DNA of 64,000 nt, from contig RDEW01000009.1 of NCBI GenBank assembly GCA_011109175.1, forward strand, positions 878,227-942,226, written 5' to 3'. This DNA is from Dicyema japonicum. Taxonomy: Eukaryota; Dicyemida; Rhombozoa; Dicyemidae. Of the stretch, positions 33,101 through 43,150 are shown piece by piece. Each line of letters starts with the position of its first letter. Position 1 is the stretch's first letter. The notes below the pieces were generated by a model. The model saw only the letters and a list, made by a program, of their open reading frames with translations. It ran no database searches and had not been told where the DNA came from. The position numbers and the translations under genes were made by a program.

Positions 33101-33600
33101 CGTGGATATTAAATGATTTTGCGGTACTAATGACTTTCTTTATTTCGGGGGACACTTCACTGTGCTCAAACCACGTGCTATTCTCCGAAGCCGTTATTTG
33201 AGACTACGTTACTTCTTATAATAATACATTCAAATAAATATCAGTTTTTGAATTATCCTCACACGTGGGTTGAGTATGACTGTTAACAGCAGAATTTCAT
33301 TGCATTCATTTACCGAGTTTTTAATGCAAGGCGGTTGGGAATATACTTTGATATCCCGACATAGTCCACATAACCCACGTGTCTGAGCCTTGACAAAGCC
33401 AATTCACAGACTCCATTGCCACTACGAAAGAAGTTCTAAATGTCAATAAATAGGAAACTTTCAATTTCGTAAACTGGCCGTGATAGGTCAGCCCACTCAC
33501 ACACTGCCTCTTCATATCGAAACTGCAAGTCTTCTTCACTTAGACAGAGGACGTCTTCAAAGCAACCGTTCATAAACGTAAAATTCCGCTGAAATGGAAA
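30172..33600 (-). CDS. Unrecognised multi-exon protein with a LINE-filled intron
   Basis: Exons read on the minus strand include 33,587 inward (RNFTFMNGCFEDVLCLSEED, RYEEAVCEWADLSRPVYEIE), a segment GVCELALSRLRHVGYVDYVG, a small exon TQPTCEDNSKTDIYLN, an exon of about 190 nt ending at 33,009 (ENSTWFEHSEVSPEIKKVIS, HVDANLSLNIEGHYG, IEGLYYAYYWTK), and 30,498-30,172 (KDGIINNGDCSLYNERVSPL, YRFVTRPVGRIEEIKEILRL, GVFSRGGLWFTGITAEVL). Several joins need introns of 24-37 nt. The intron between YYWTK and KDG is 2,510 bp because a LINE sits in it in the opposite orientation. I do not recognise the family. The position between two cytoskeletal segments on the same strand suggests part of one large plakin-type gene, with AQ..GI-type motifs weakly like plakin repeats, but a separate gene ending at 30,172 is equally possible. 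Confidence 0.5.
30510..33000 (+). mobile_element. LINE-R (RTE/BovB-like) copy with intact APE endonuclease and internal RT deletion
   Basis: The frame 30743-32164 starts with a complete APE endonuclease: TLTFNARGLNDWSKR, CLQETKLRKG (catalytic Glu), NVYAPHSGR, FIAGDWNAKAG (GDWN), NTQFQHSARHKTTWMGTR, NQIDYILCRV and GLTVNSDHKIVSARF (SDH). A linker of about 180 residues follows. Near 32,150 the reading switches frame straight into DLRKYYNNDIMEIVYADDVD, so RT fingers and motifs A-B are missing while motif C and the thumb (LILTYNSGTWGISKT, ARWRLFGHILRLE, FRGRPRITLPEVLN) remain to 32,918. An in-frame TAA at about 32,214 adds to the damage. The 3' end is a TAA repeat tract at 32,985-33,000. The element lies 8 bp inside the donor end of a host intron, antisense to the host gene. 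The clade name rests on the endonuclease style and is tentative. Confidence 0.88.
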
Positions 33601-36600
33601 TCACGAAATTCTCAAGGATTCCAACATTCTTTAAAAAGAGAGAGTTACGGTCAATGATTTTTATTTTCTGAGCGAAATTTCTCATTTTCTCGTGTAAGGA
33701 CTATTTTAAAAAAATTCGAAAACGTTATCGAGTTCACTTAGTTTCTTAATTCGAGAATTGAGTAGATTCAAATAGGCTTTAGAATGATCAAGCAGTATCT
33801 GGAACTAGTCTACTATCACTTGACAAAAAATTGAGTATTCAGAAAAAAATTGGTCGGTTTTTGCAAATTTTACTCAATTTTGCTATCACATGAGTCAACT
33901 CGGGTTTAAATGTTCAAACTTAATCGGATATATTCTAATTTACTTATAAAAAAATACATTTTGAATGTTTATGTAATTATTAATATTTACATGAGATATT
34001 TGTCCTCCAACGTGTTCCTTCAGAGCATTGGTCTTGTCTTCGATCCACTCTACTCCAGTATTAAAATATTTTCCAGAGTGGCCTCAACTTCATGAAAACA
34101 CGTCATCAATCACAGACTCTCGATTATTGCAGTTTTTGGTCATACCATCAAGGATGAACTGAGAAGGAGAGTTATTCCTGAATTTTAGCATCAAATCTTC
34201 ATATTTACTTTGTGCCTCTGAGAGAAAGAACTTTTAAATTCTAAAATATTGGTGAATAATCTTGTAAATACATCATTAAGTCTTGTTGAATTTTTAGCAA
34301 ATCCAAGTCACATTCAACGTCGACTTATAATTCAATTTAATTCTAATTTTCTAAAAGTAAATATAATAATACCTTTTTACCAATAAATTAATTGTAGAAA
34401 TTGCACAAAAAATTAATTTATTTCTCAAAATAATAAAATTTCCGTTTTCATTGTTTAATGGACAAACCCACTTCAAATGTCAAAATGGTATCAGTTAAAT
34501 CACTAACCTTATCATTAACCTTTTGTTCAATGTCCTAGGATAAATAAGTCATATACAAAGTAATATTTTATCTGCTCTTCTAAGGAATCCTGGGAATTTT
34601 CAAGCTTTACTTTTGAGAACCAATTCAACAGATTATTCATATCAGAAACAATTTGTAGTTTAATTTTGTTGATGTTAGATTCCTTCAAAATTTTCCATTT
34701 ATTGAATAGGTCGTCGTTAATGATTTTATTCTCAAATATTATTTCATTATATTTAATTTGATTTTCCTTTAAATAATTTAATTTTTTAATAAATTGTTTT
34801 CTGACGTCAAATAATTCTTTGTGTTAATTATTAGTTCCTCCAAGGGTTTAACTTTTTGATGACTAAAGACTAATAAATTGATTTTAAACTTTTTTGTTTC
34901 AATTTCTTTCTTTGTCTGAGTCATCCTAATCAAGTCCTCAATGAAATCTGAAAGAGCTCTTCCACTGGCCAGCTCTGTGTACAACCTGTTGAATAAATCC
35001 CTAAAGTCTATTTCCGGTTTCATCCTTTCGAGATCTTCGAGTTTCATTCTTAAATTGTCCAGATATTCTAAGTCTTCAGACACGCTCCTTCCAACGTGTT
35101 CAATATCCGTCAATATTGAGTCGACATTATCACATGTCTCCACTTCTTTTGATAGTTTGATCACATGAGTTCTCTGTTTTAGTAACCTCGCTTTGACTTC
35201 AGCCAAGTTAGCTACATGGGGACCGACTTTTAAGCTTTCTCTTTCCGAGAGTTTCTTTTGAGTAATTGCGTCCAAATATTCTGTCAAAGTCTGATAGCGC
35301 TTGAGCAGCCTCTCAAAGAATGATATTGTCGAATGGTGAAAGACTTTGTCCATAAAGCCTCCCCACTTTGAGATATTCTAATATTATTTATATTTCCATG
35401 GATTTATGAAATAAATGACTACCTTCAAATTATTTTTTAATTCATTATATTCATTATTATATTCTTCAAATAAATGTTAGTTTTTTTTCGATTATTTTTA
35501 ACTCTTCTAAACTGTCAGATTTGCTTTCTAACAGTTTGACGTCGTTTTCAATTGAAAGAGCACGTTTTTCATGGTCTTTAATGTATGAATTGAATTTGGA
35601 AAAGGATTGTTTTGTGAGCTCTAAGGCTTCTTTTATTTCCTTTAGGTATTTGATTGTCTAAGTTTATAGTCATTAGTACATCGGAAAATGATGCAAAAAT
35701 TTTTTCTGGCAAACCTATTGAATAATAAATTGAGCGCGCAAATTCGGTCAATTCTTTTATTTTCGGTTCGATGTGGTGTTTCTAAGAATATTAAATTGAT
35801 CATACGTCTATTTCTAGTAAATCTTTTATGGTTGCAATATTTTCTAGAGATAATTCTTCTGTTGTTATTTTAGACAAGAAAGTATTCAAAAAAGAGAAAA
35901 CCTCCTCGTTATTTTGACAATAATAGGCAACTTTCGTATTATAATCACAAAAAAGTTGACAATTTCCAACAAAATTTAAAAACTCTTTAAAGAAGATCGA
36001 CTTGTTCGATATAGATAGCACTTGTTTATATTTAAAAAGCACCAAATTTTCTATTTTATCAGAGATCAGCAAGTCCTTGGTGCAAACAAAGCAGGGTCTC
36101 TTAGCCAACGACAAACCAAATTTATCAACCAATTTCGTGAGCATCTTAATCTCCATATTTTCCTGTTTAAGTTCATATCCATTAAGTCTCGCAAAATAAG
36201 CGAACGTTGCCATTTCGCGGCTTTCAGAATCCCAACAGTAAACCCCCCACGGACAAACCGTTGAAAGTCTCTCGATATCCTTCAGGAAAAAAGCCATGCT
36301 GACGAGTTCCACAAATAAATTTAGAGTTTGTTCTTCCCATTGATCTTCTTTGAGACCAAATGATTCAATTAAAGGTCTGGACTCCCCTGTGTCCTGTTGA
36401 ATAGTAAAATAAGTCATATTTATGGATATGTTCATTAAGGCCTCCTTCACGGTCAAATTAGTTTTTTCCGTTAAAAGTCTTTGATCAATAATCGGTCGTA
36501 GTACGGAAAGCGCAAAAGACTGAGTTACCAAATCATCCGGGACAAAATTATCAGTAATCCATCTGGTCTGGTCAAATGATAGGGTATTCAAGAAAGTAAG

Positions 36601-38165
36601 TGAACAAAGAGATCCCCAGCCTTTGTGATACCTCATGTCACCTCCCACAGTCGTAATGAATGTGGATAAATACTCTTGGAGATTATCAAAAGAGATTTTT
36701 TTATAAGCATAGGCTTTTTGCACCGAGCAGACACAATCCTCATTAACGAAGAGGAGCGGATCTATAAAGATACTGAACCCACGTGGGTCTCTTGTCATTT
36801 GTGACATTTTCTTGTTAAGGGGTAATATCTTCAATAAGATCCTTGTAGGACAATCCTCAAAAAAAATTTGTGAATCGCCACAATTAATGAAAAGGTCTGA
36901 GTCCTCCCAAAATAGGAAATTATTTTCAAAGGCTTGCTTTATCTCACAAAACTGAATCTCAGTATTCGGGGAGATCTTTACTTCAAAATGATTCTTTTGT
37001 GGTTCGCTTAAAATCCCCACTCTAAGCATTCCCAGTTTGATCAACTCCGCTGTAGTACCTAAAAGACGATGATCCTTCCAAATATGTCCTTCTATTAAAT
37101 TGATTACATGGATCTCCAATAATAAAGAGATTTTCTCCAATGAGGTCTATCTCCTTGTTGAGAATTCCTCTATTGATGTCGACCCAGGTCGAATTTAGAA
37201 GGATTTGAATAGTAAATGATTCATGGAATCTTTGTAGGGATCTTTCGACGTCTTGGGTATTTCGTTCGGTAAGGGAACTCCGCAAAATCTGTGGTTTGGA
37301 ATAATCTGCGGTCATAACTCTGTAACGATAAGAATAATGACAAACTCATTCCAGATGAACGACTTGGCCACAAATAATTTACTTTTTGATTTTATACTCA
37401 AATACCCCGTCGATTTATACATTTTCTAAATATCACGTGGAACTACATTTTTAAAGGCAGTCTCATTCCGTAGGTCGATCAATTGTCTCTTTAGGCTAAA
37501 TCAATTAAATATGTAACAAATATTAATGGAAAATATATACCTAATTAAATCTTGAGATAAATCCTTGTTAATCTTTAAATAAATCCAAGGAATTTTTATT
37601 TTTCTATTTTTAGATGTTTCGACCTAAAATAGATTATTTATTTTACTAAGTAATCGAACGGGCTTTCTATTTTTATAAGCCTCACAACTTCCCCAGAGTT
37701 GAGATTCTCCTAAAAATTAAGCAAAAGATGACCACAACCAAAGGGACAAGCAGAGAAAATAAGTCCATGTCTTTTGGGTTTTATAATCATAAGGCTGTGT
37801 TGGAAATTCAGATAACTCAAGCTGTGACAACTCGGTTAAACAATTAGTGATTGTCTTTATAAATAAAAATACATTTAAATCAGTTTTTTGAGTTTTATTG
37901 TTTTTTAGTAAATCGTTAATTTCGGTTTTTATTCTTTCCAAAACACCCAAATACTTTTTCACTAAAGAAAACTACCTGAGAAGATTCTTCAATCATATTT
38001 AAATGACATTTGAAACACGTATCAAGACTGAGATAATTTTTCTGACAGTAATCAATCATTTTACCTCACTCAGCTGAGAATATATTTCATTTAAGTTTCT
38101 GATGTAACTAGAGATGCTTAATAAAATGATTTTCCATCTGAATAAAACCACAATTGCTTATTTAA
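33601..38165 (-). CDS. Large multi-exon coiled-coil / plakin-like gene region
   Basis: Minus-strand exons run from about 38,165 to 33,620. They begin SISSYIRNLNEIYSQLSE, then after a 23-nt intron (38042-38064) KNYLSLDTCFKCHLNMIEE, then KKYLGVLERIKTEINDLLK, NLNSGEVVRLIKIESPFDYL, and RYRVMTADYSKPQILRSS at 37,315. The longest frame (37,140-35,800, 446 residues) has DPRGFSIFIDPLLFVNE, DQTRWITDNFVPDDLV and DQRLLTEKTNLTVKEALMN; the last two are weakly like plakin repeats. 35,353-34,778 is clearly helical with spectrin-like spacing (HVANLAEVKARLLKQRTHVI, SVSEDLEYLDNLRMKLEDL). Further helical pieces continue to 33,620 (LHEKMRNFAQKIKIIDRNSL). On the same strand as the EF-hand/GAS2 end, this is most simply the middle of one spectraplakin gene, but no actin-binding CH domains are seen and continuity is unproven. 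Confidence 0.55.
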
Positions 38166-38455
38166 AAAAATAATTTTATTAATTTAAATTAATTTTTATA
38201 CTGCAAAAATATTAAAAAATAACAATATTATTTTTTTAAATTAAATAAAATTGAGGTTAACTATAATATTCACAAGACCAATGTTTTGAAAAACAAAAGT
38301 TCACTCTTCCATGTTCCTCCAGAGATTATCCTGATAAACTCCATAATGTTGGGACTTCCGGATGTCTTCACAGATATCTGGTCATTTTTATTAAAAAATG
38401 ATAAGATCATAATCAGAATAGTACTTTGATAGTACAATGCTTATGGTTTCGATGT
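38166..38455. other. AT-rich, nothing recognised
   Basis: Very AT-rich with homopolymer runs. It could contain the first splice acceptor of the large minus-strand gene, but no upstream exon or promoter element is recognisable. Confidence 0.4.
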
Positions 38456-38535
38456 GTCTGTAATTATTGTTTATTATTATTAAACTTTCACGAGAGCCAT
38501 AATATTTATAGCCCAGCTTGTGCAGCAAAAAATAT
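38456..38535 (-). repeat. SINE 3'-end fragment
   Basis: On the minus strand, TATAAATATTATGGCTCTCG followed by TGAAA and a TAA-rich tail matches the 3' end of the SINE at 39,570-39,610. Only the last 70 bp or so are present. Confidence 0.55.
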
Positions 38536-38539
38536 TAAA

Positions 38540-39276
38540 AAAAAGAATTAGCCTGCTTCAGGCTTTTCTGTTATTAGCCAAATCCCTCAGTGTGTCCAGG
38601 TCGTCACCAGATGGCAATGTTTTCTTTTTTCCTTTAAGATCGTATTGTTAAATGACCGGGAGGGTTGTTCTTGGTCTACCACGAAAGCGTTTTGCATAAG
38701 AGGAGTAGTAATCTTCCATGGCGATTTTCGGTGGGGATGTCGGGTCCAACCTCAGGACGTGTCCAAAGAGTCTCCAACTAGAGCTTGTGATCTCGAGACT
38801 TAATGGTGTACAGTCACACATATTGTACAGTCCGCGAGATCTTGGATGGCCAAGACATTACAGTTATGTTTCTTAGATGATTCCTGTAAAACGAGTCCAA
38901 TTCCTCTTTTGAGGTGGCCCAGGTCCCAGAGTTGTATAGGAGGATTAGTTTGATAAAGATTTGTATACAATTATCCTTTGTTTTATGTTGTTCCTTTTCT
39001 GTTTTAGCCATAGGTTTTTCAACCTGCGTTTGTCATGGTTTTTCGCCGTATATCTTCACTATCTTCTAATAGGGAGCCAAGTTTCTTTGTGTGTCTCTAT
39101 TTCTCTTCGAGAGAGTTATTCATTCGTCTTATTTCTGTTCGTTCTGTTTTCCCTGTTCACAGTGAGAAACATATCCCAAGTATATCTGGTGCTTTTCTAG
39201 TACATGTTCCAGGAGTTCTTTGTCTTCGGAGATTAGGTCAACATTATCAGCATAAATCACTTCTATTTTTCCTTGG
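38540..39276 (-). mobile_element. LINE-R 3' part, host of the nested insertions
   Basis: On the minus strand, from 39,276 inward: VIYADNVDLISEDKELLEHV (RT motif C), then the blocks homologous to RMELRNSE and KLGSLL near 39,080, LILLYNSGTWATSKEELDSF near 38,920, and DDLDTLRDLANNRKA near 38,590. Frames change several times. The copy is interrupted at its upstream side by the Tigger element, whose target TA lies at 39,277-39,278. Confidence 0.78.
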
Positions 39277-39621
39277 TACAGTGCAACTATGCCGGGTGGC
39301 ATAGTGGTTGGTGTCGGGCTTAAGTGACTTAGGTTACGGGTTCGAATCTCGATGCTGTTCACCTAGTGGAAGGTTCCACACATCTACAATGCCAAAAGGG
39401 TTTGACGAGTGACGCCGTCATCAGTGGATATTCATTGCGGAACTTGATTGTCTAGAAAGGACTCACACACCTGAAAAAGAAAAAAGAAGTGAAGATCATT
39501 CCTTGGTTCTACGATTAGTTAAAATTAACTGTTCTTTACTTAGATAAAGTGTGTGTCCTGCCTATGCGGATCTATAAATATTATGGCTCTCGTGAAAAGA
39601 CTATTATTATTACAGTGCAAC
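39277..39621 (+). mobile_element. Second tRNA-derived SINE, inserted in a Tigger terminal repeat
   Basis: The insert 39,288-39,610 (323 bp) is flanked by the 11-bp duplication TACAGTGCAAC at 39,277-39,287 and 39,611-39,621. The head has A box TGGCATAGTGG and B box GGTTCGAATC. The body (TTGACGAGTGACGCCGTCAT) matches the copy at 3.6 kb closely, and it ends in an ATT-rich tail. The duplicated target is TA plus the first nine bases of the Tigger terminal repeat. Confidence 0.88.
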
Positions 39622-41336
39622 CTTTATTTGGGGCGGACCTCCTCATTGGGGCACATCTATTTTTTTTAAATTTGGAAATTACCTGAACCTCTTAGTGGGG
39701 CACATAATTTTTTTAATTCATATAAAGTCTTGTAATTAACATTATTTAATTATATAAAATTTTCTTCAAATTCACGTGCTAGATTTGCGTTTTTTGTTGT
39801 CATGGGGAGGAAGAAAACTCTGGAGTTAAAGCTTAGAATTGCCCAAGAAATCAACGAAAAATTGTTTCATGAGCGAACGAGATATTGTCAAAAAGTACAC
39901 AATTGGTAAAGGTTATCTGATAATTCTATTGTTTAGGAGCAGTATCTAGAATTTCACAGAGAAGAGACAGTCTGTCACAGAAATTCGATAAAATTGTTTA
40001 TGAATGCTTTTTTAAAGCAAGTGAAGAATTTATTCTCGTTTCAGGACCTATTCTTAAAAAACATTGCTATAAAAGTAGCTAGGAATTTGAACTATACCTC
40101 ATTCAGAGGTTCGAATGGTTGGCTTGAAAAATTTAAGAAAAGACACAATTTGTCATTTAAGACAATAAATGATGAAAAAATTCGAGTGATATTTCTTGAC
40201 TTGGAATTTTTTTTGATAAGTACGATGACTATGTTAATAACTCTGGCATTGAAATTATTTTCATATGGGATGAAACGGGATTGTACATTAAAAGAATAAT
40301 CATTTGTAACTTCAGATGAAGATTGTTTTGGAATTAAAAGAAGTAAAGAAAAGGTCACTATTTTTTTGTCGTTCAGTGCTTGTGGCGAAAAATTGAAACC
40401 ATTATTAATAGGAAAATATAAATCCCCACGTTGTATGAAAAAATTTAACCCTGAAGAGTACGGAGTTTTATATTCGTTTTCTAAAAATTGTAGGATGAAA
40501 TCTGATATATTTATTACTTGGTTGAACATTGTCAACGAAAAAATGATTCAACACAACCGAAAAATTTTCCTTTTGCTTGACAATGCAAGTTATCACAAGA
40601 ATAATCATTTTTCTAACATTGAGCTATTTTTTCTGTCAAAAAAGTGCAACATCATTAATTCAACCCTTAGATAGTTATTAAATCGTTCAAATCCAATTAT
40701 TTAAATAATTTGATGGATTTTACCATATCTTTTGAAGATGATAAGTTTACAATATCGAATTTAAAGCAAGTAAATCTCAGAAAAATAATCATTATTGTTG
40801 GGAAGACATGGCAACAAATACACTCTAAATCAATTACTAATTGCTGGAAGAAAATTGATGAATTTCGTTTTCAAACTCTCTCATTGGTGAATAATGAATT
40901 GGAGAGTTTAGATAACTTAAATAAAGATATACTGAAAATGAAGTAGAAAATGATGACGAGAATATATACGACGAAGTAAAATGTACCTATTTTCATTTGG
41001 AAACAATAACAGCGATGAATACTTTTGAAGATAACATTTTCAATTTGTTTTCTGAAGCTTTGAAAGATTATTATAATTTCAAAAAAATATTAGGAATGCA
41101 AATGAAAAAATCCGCAACCGGAGGGAAATTAACAGACTATTTTCCTATCGTTAAATAAATTTGTTTTTAATATAATTTTGAAAAATCTATAAAAAAAAAC
41201 ATTATTTATCTATAAGTTTAATAAAAAACAAATTTAAATTGTTAAACTGTGATCTAAAGAAAATGCCCAACCTCCATTTTTGGGAAAACCTCTGTTTTTG
41301 GGGCATTTTTTTAAATATGTGCCCCAAATCATACTG
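39613..41336 (+). mobile_element. Tigger/pogo element with TA duplication, 1.72 kb
   Basis: The ends are CAGTGCAACC...TTTGGGGC at 39,613 and, inverted, CAGTATGATTTGGGGCAC at 41,336, each next to TA, as in pogo elements. The transposase starts near 39,802 (MGRKKTLELKLRIAQEINEK, an HTH start), followed by the CENP-B-type second HTH (FRGSNGWLEKFKKRHNLSFK), FIWDETGLYIKR (first Asp), KIFLLLDNASYHKNN (second Asp) and NLRKIIIIVGKTWQQ-like C-terminal sequence. The third Asp lies where HQFNP*IVIKSFKSNY is read, with a stop in place. At least four frame changes or stops inactivate it. The subterminal GGGGCAC words recur at both ends. Confidence 0.88.
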
Positions 41337-41480
41337 TACCATTATTATACTTTCCAAAAAACCAAATGGCTTCGTAAAAAGTAATTCCATTGAGAATCGT
41401 CCAGATATAGAAAAGTGTAAGATAAATAGTCTCAAAGAAGAAGCAGATTTATCAACTCTGTTGTGCTCTCAAAAATAGAT
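41337..41480 (-). mobile_element. Presumed upstream continuation of the interrupted LINE-R
   Basis: Directly beyond the Tigger element, minus-strand GKYNNGT-like text resembles the DLRKYYNND segment that precedes the YADD motif of LINE-R. If correct, the LINE continues here across the insertion. The rest is too decayed to confirm. Confidence 0.4.
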
Positions 41481-41699
41481 GGAACATAAACTCCCTACTT
41501 GTCCATAGTAACAAAATTTTTGAAAATTATCCTACATCAGGAGGCCACCTTTTCGAATCGTATCGCTTTTAGAAGGCGCTTGCATGAAAGCAACACAGAA
41601 TTTTGTTTCAAGTCAATTCTTTTTAAGCTTTTTGGCTGCTTCATGCATGTGTAGTGGATCAGCTAATCTTTCTTAGATGGGATTGATTCATGGTGACAT

Positions 41700-42095
41700 T
41701 ATTCCAATAAAAACGGTTCCCATTCAAAATGGCCTTTTTCAAAATGGCTTCCATTCAAAATGGCCTCCAAATAAATTTCTCAGGTTTTGGATAAGTTCAT
41801 CAATAGACATCACGAGATATTTTACCAAGGTCCTCGACATCTTTAGGTAAAAATTCATCTTTTTAAATCTTATAAAAATTGATTTTACCAAGGACCTTGA
41901 CATCTTTAGGTAAAAAAGTCATCTTTTTTAAATCTTATAAAAATTTATTTTAACGGGTCCTATGGGTAAGTGGAACATTTTACCATGGTCCTCGACATCT
42001 TTAGGTGAAAAAGTCATCTTTTTTAAATCTTATAAAAATTTATTTTAACGAGTCCTATGGGTTGATGGAACATTTTACCATGGTCCTCCGAACCC
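41700..42095 (+). repeat. Minisatellite-like tandem repeats
   Basis: Two arrays. A short one at 41,719-41,765 has TTCAAAATGGC three times. The larger starts at 41,821: TTTACCAAGGTCCTCGACAT followed by CTTTAGGTAAAAA, TCATCTTTTTTAAATCTTAT and AAAAATT, with starts at about 41,821, 41,884, 41,978 and 42,073. The spacings of 63, 95 and 95 bp reflect a segment (AACGGGTCCTATGGGT) present only in the later units. Confidence 0.88.
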
Positions 42096-42985
42096 TATGA
42101 TTTTAAGATTCTAAGTGACTTCGAGGTAAAAATTAATTATATTTATCATAACTAAATTTAATGAATTATTATTTCTTTTAATTTCTTTTATTATAATAAA
42201 ACTTTTGAATAATTTAATTAATCATTTGATTCACTATTGCATGGCGTTTCTCGTTAACCGAAAGGGAAATAGAAGTTTAGAACATGATGGAAATCTGTAC
42301 CATTGAGTGACCTCGGACCCTAGCTCTATTTCTCTCGACATTTAAAGAACGTTCTGACAAGAGTCCTTTGGAAACTCAAAACCTTTTAAACTGCTGGACC
42401 CAGCCTCACAGGAATGCGCAGCCGTCTTATACTGCTAGTTCTTAAATCCGACAATGGAGTAAGCCCGTGCCTCATGGGCTTTCGGAATTTCAATTTCAAA
42501 CTTCTACAAGATAAATTCCCTAAGAAAAAATGCTTAACTATTCCCTCATTACTCGAAATTTCGGCAATCCGAAACAATAATTACGGTTTCATCACTATCT
42601 GCGGCTCTGAGTCATCGCTTCTAACAATCATCAATATAAGACGCCGATACACGTAAATTGGAAAAAATACGCCTATTCAGAAAGGAACGTCGTGGATTAA
42701 GAAAAGCCGTGGGTACTGTGGAAAAGCACAGACAAGCTCTCGATTCAGTTGAGTTCGACCAGGAGGAAGTCAAAACGATGCTAGAAGTTCCCACCATTAA
42801 GAATTACTTTCGTAGTTTCCTCACCATGGTTATTTTAGTATTCCACGTATTACTGCTATTTTTAATTTATTGAGAACAGAATGGAACTGAAAAGTCAAAG
42901 GAAGCTTCTTGTCTCTGTATATTAGAGCTTACAAATGGTCTCTGGAATCATATAAGAATTCATATTTGAATGCAAATTATAATGA
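42096..42985. other. No gene recognised
   Basis: Two short plus-strand frames occur (42,414-42,656 and 42,658-42,873; the latter is acidic/basic then hydrophobic, NYFRSFLTMVILVFHVLLLF). I cannot tie either to a family, and neither has splice-site context that extends it convincingly. Confidence 0.35.
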
Positions 42986-42989
42986 ATAG

Positions 42990-43150
42990 GAGACAAAAAT
43001 ACTTAGAGTCGTCCATCAACACGTTTATTAGATGAATTTCACTTTGGTTTAGTATCTCTTCAAGAACCTTTACCAGCTTGTTTCTATTTATTATATCAAA
43101 GCCACCCGAAAGGTATATCGCCCAGAATATTTATTTGCCTTCTGTATTTT
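42990..43150 (-). mobile_element. LINE reverse-transcriptase scrap
   Basis: The minus strand reads IYLSGGFDIINRNKLVKVLE and EIHLINVLMDDSKYL, resembling RT motif A (D...AFD) and the following helix of APE-type LINEs. The catalytic Asp is lost. It is a short, old fragment. Confidence 0.45.

Noticed and set aside
35800-37140. The 446-residue frame as a viral or dynein protein
   Set aside because: No P-loop, polymerase or glycoprotein signature is visible, and it lies between spliced, spectrin-like exons on the same strand.
41821-42095. CRISPR-like array
   Set aside because: The units are contiguous tandem repeats without unique spacers, in a clearly eukaryotic context.
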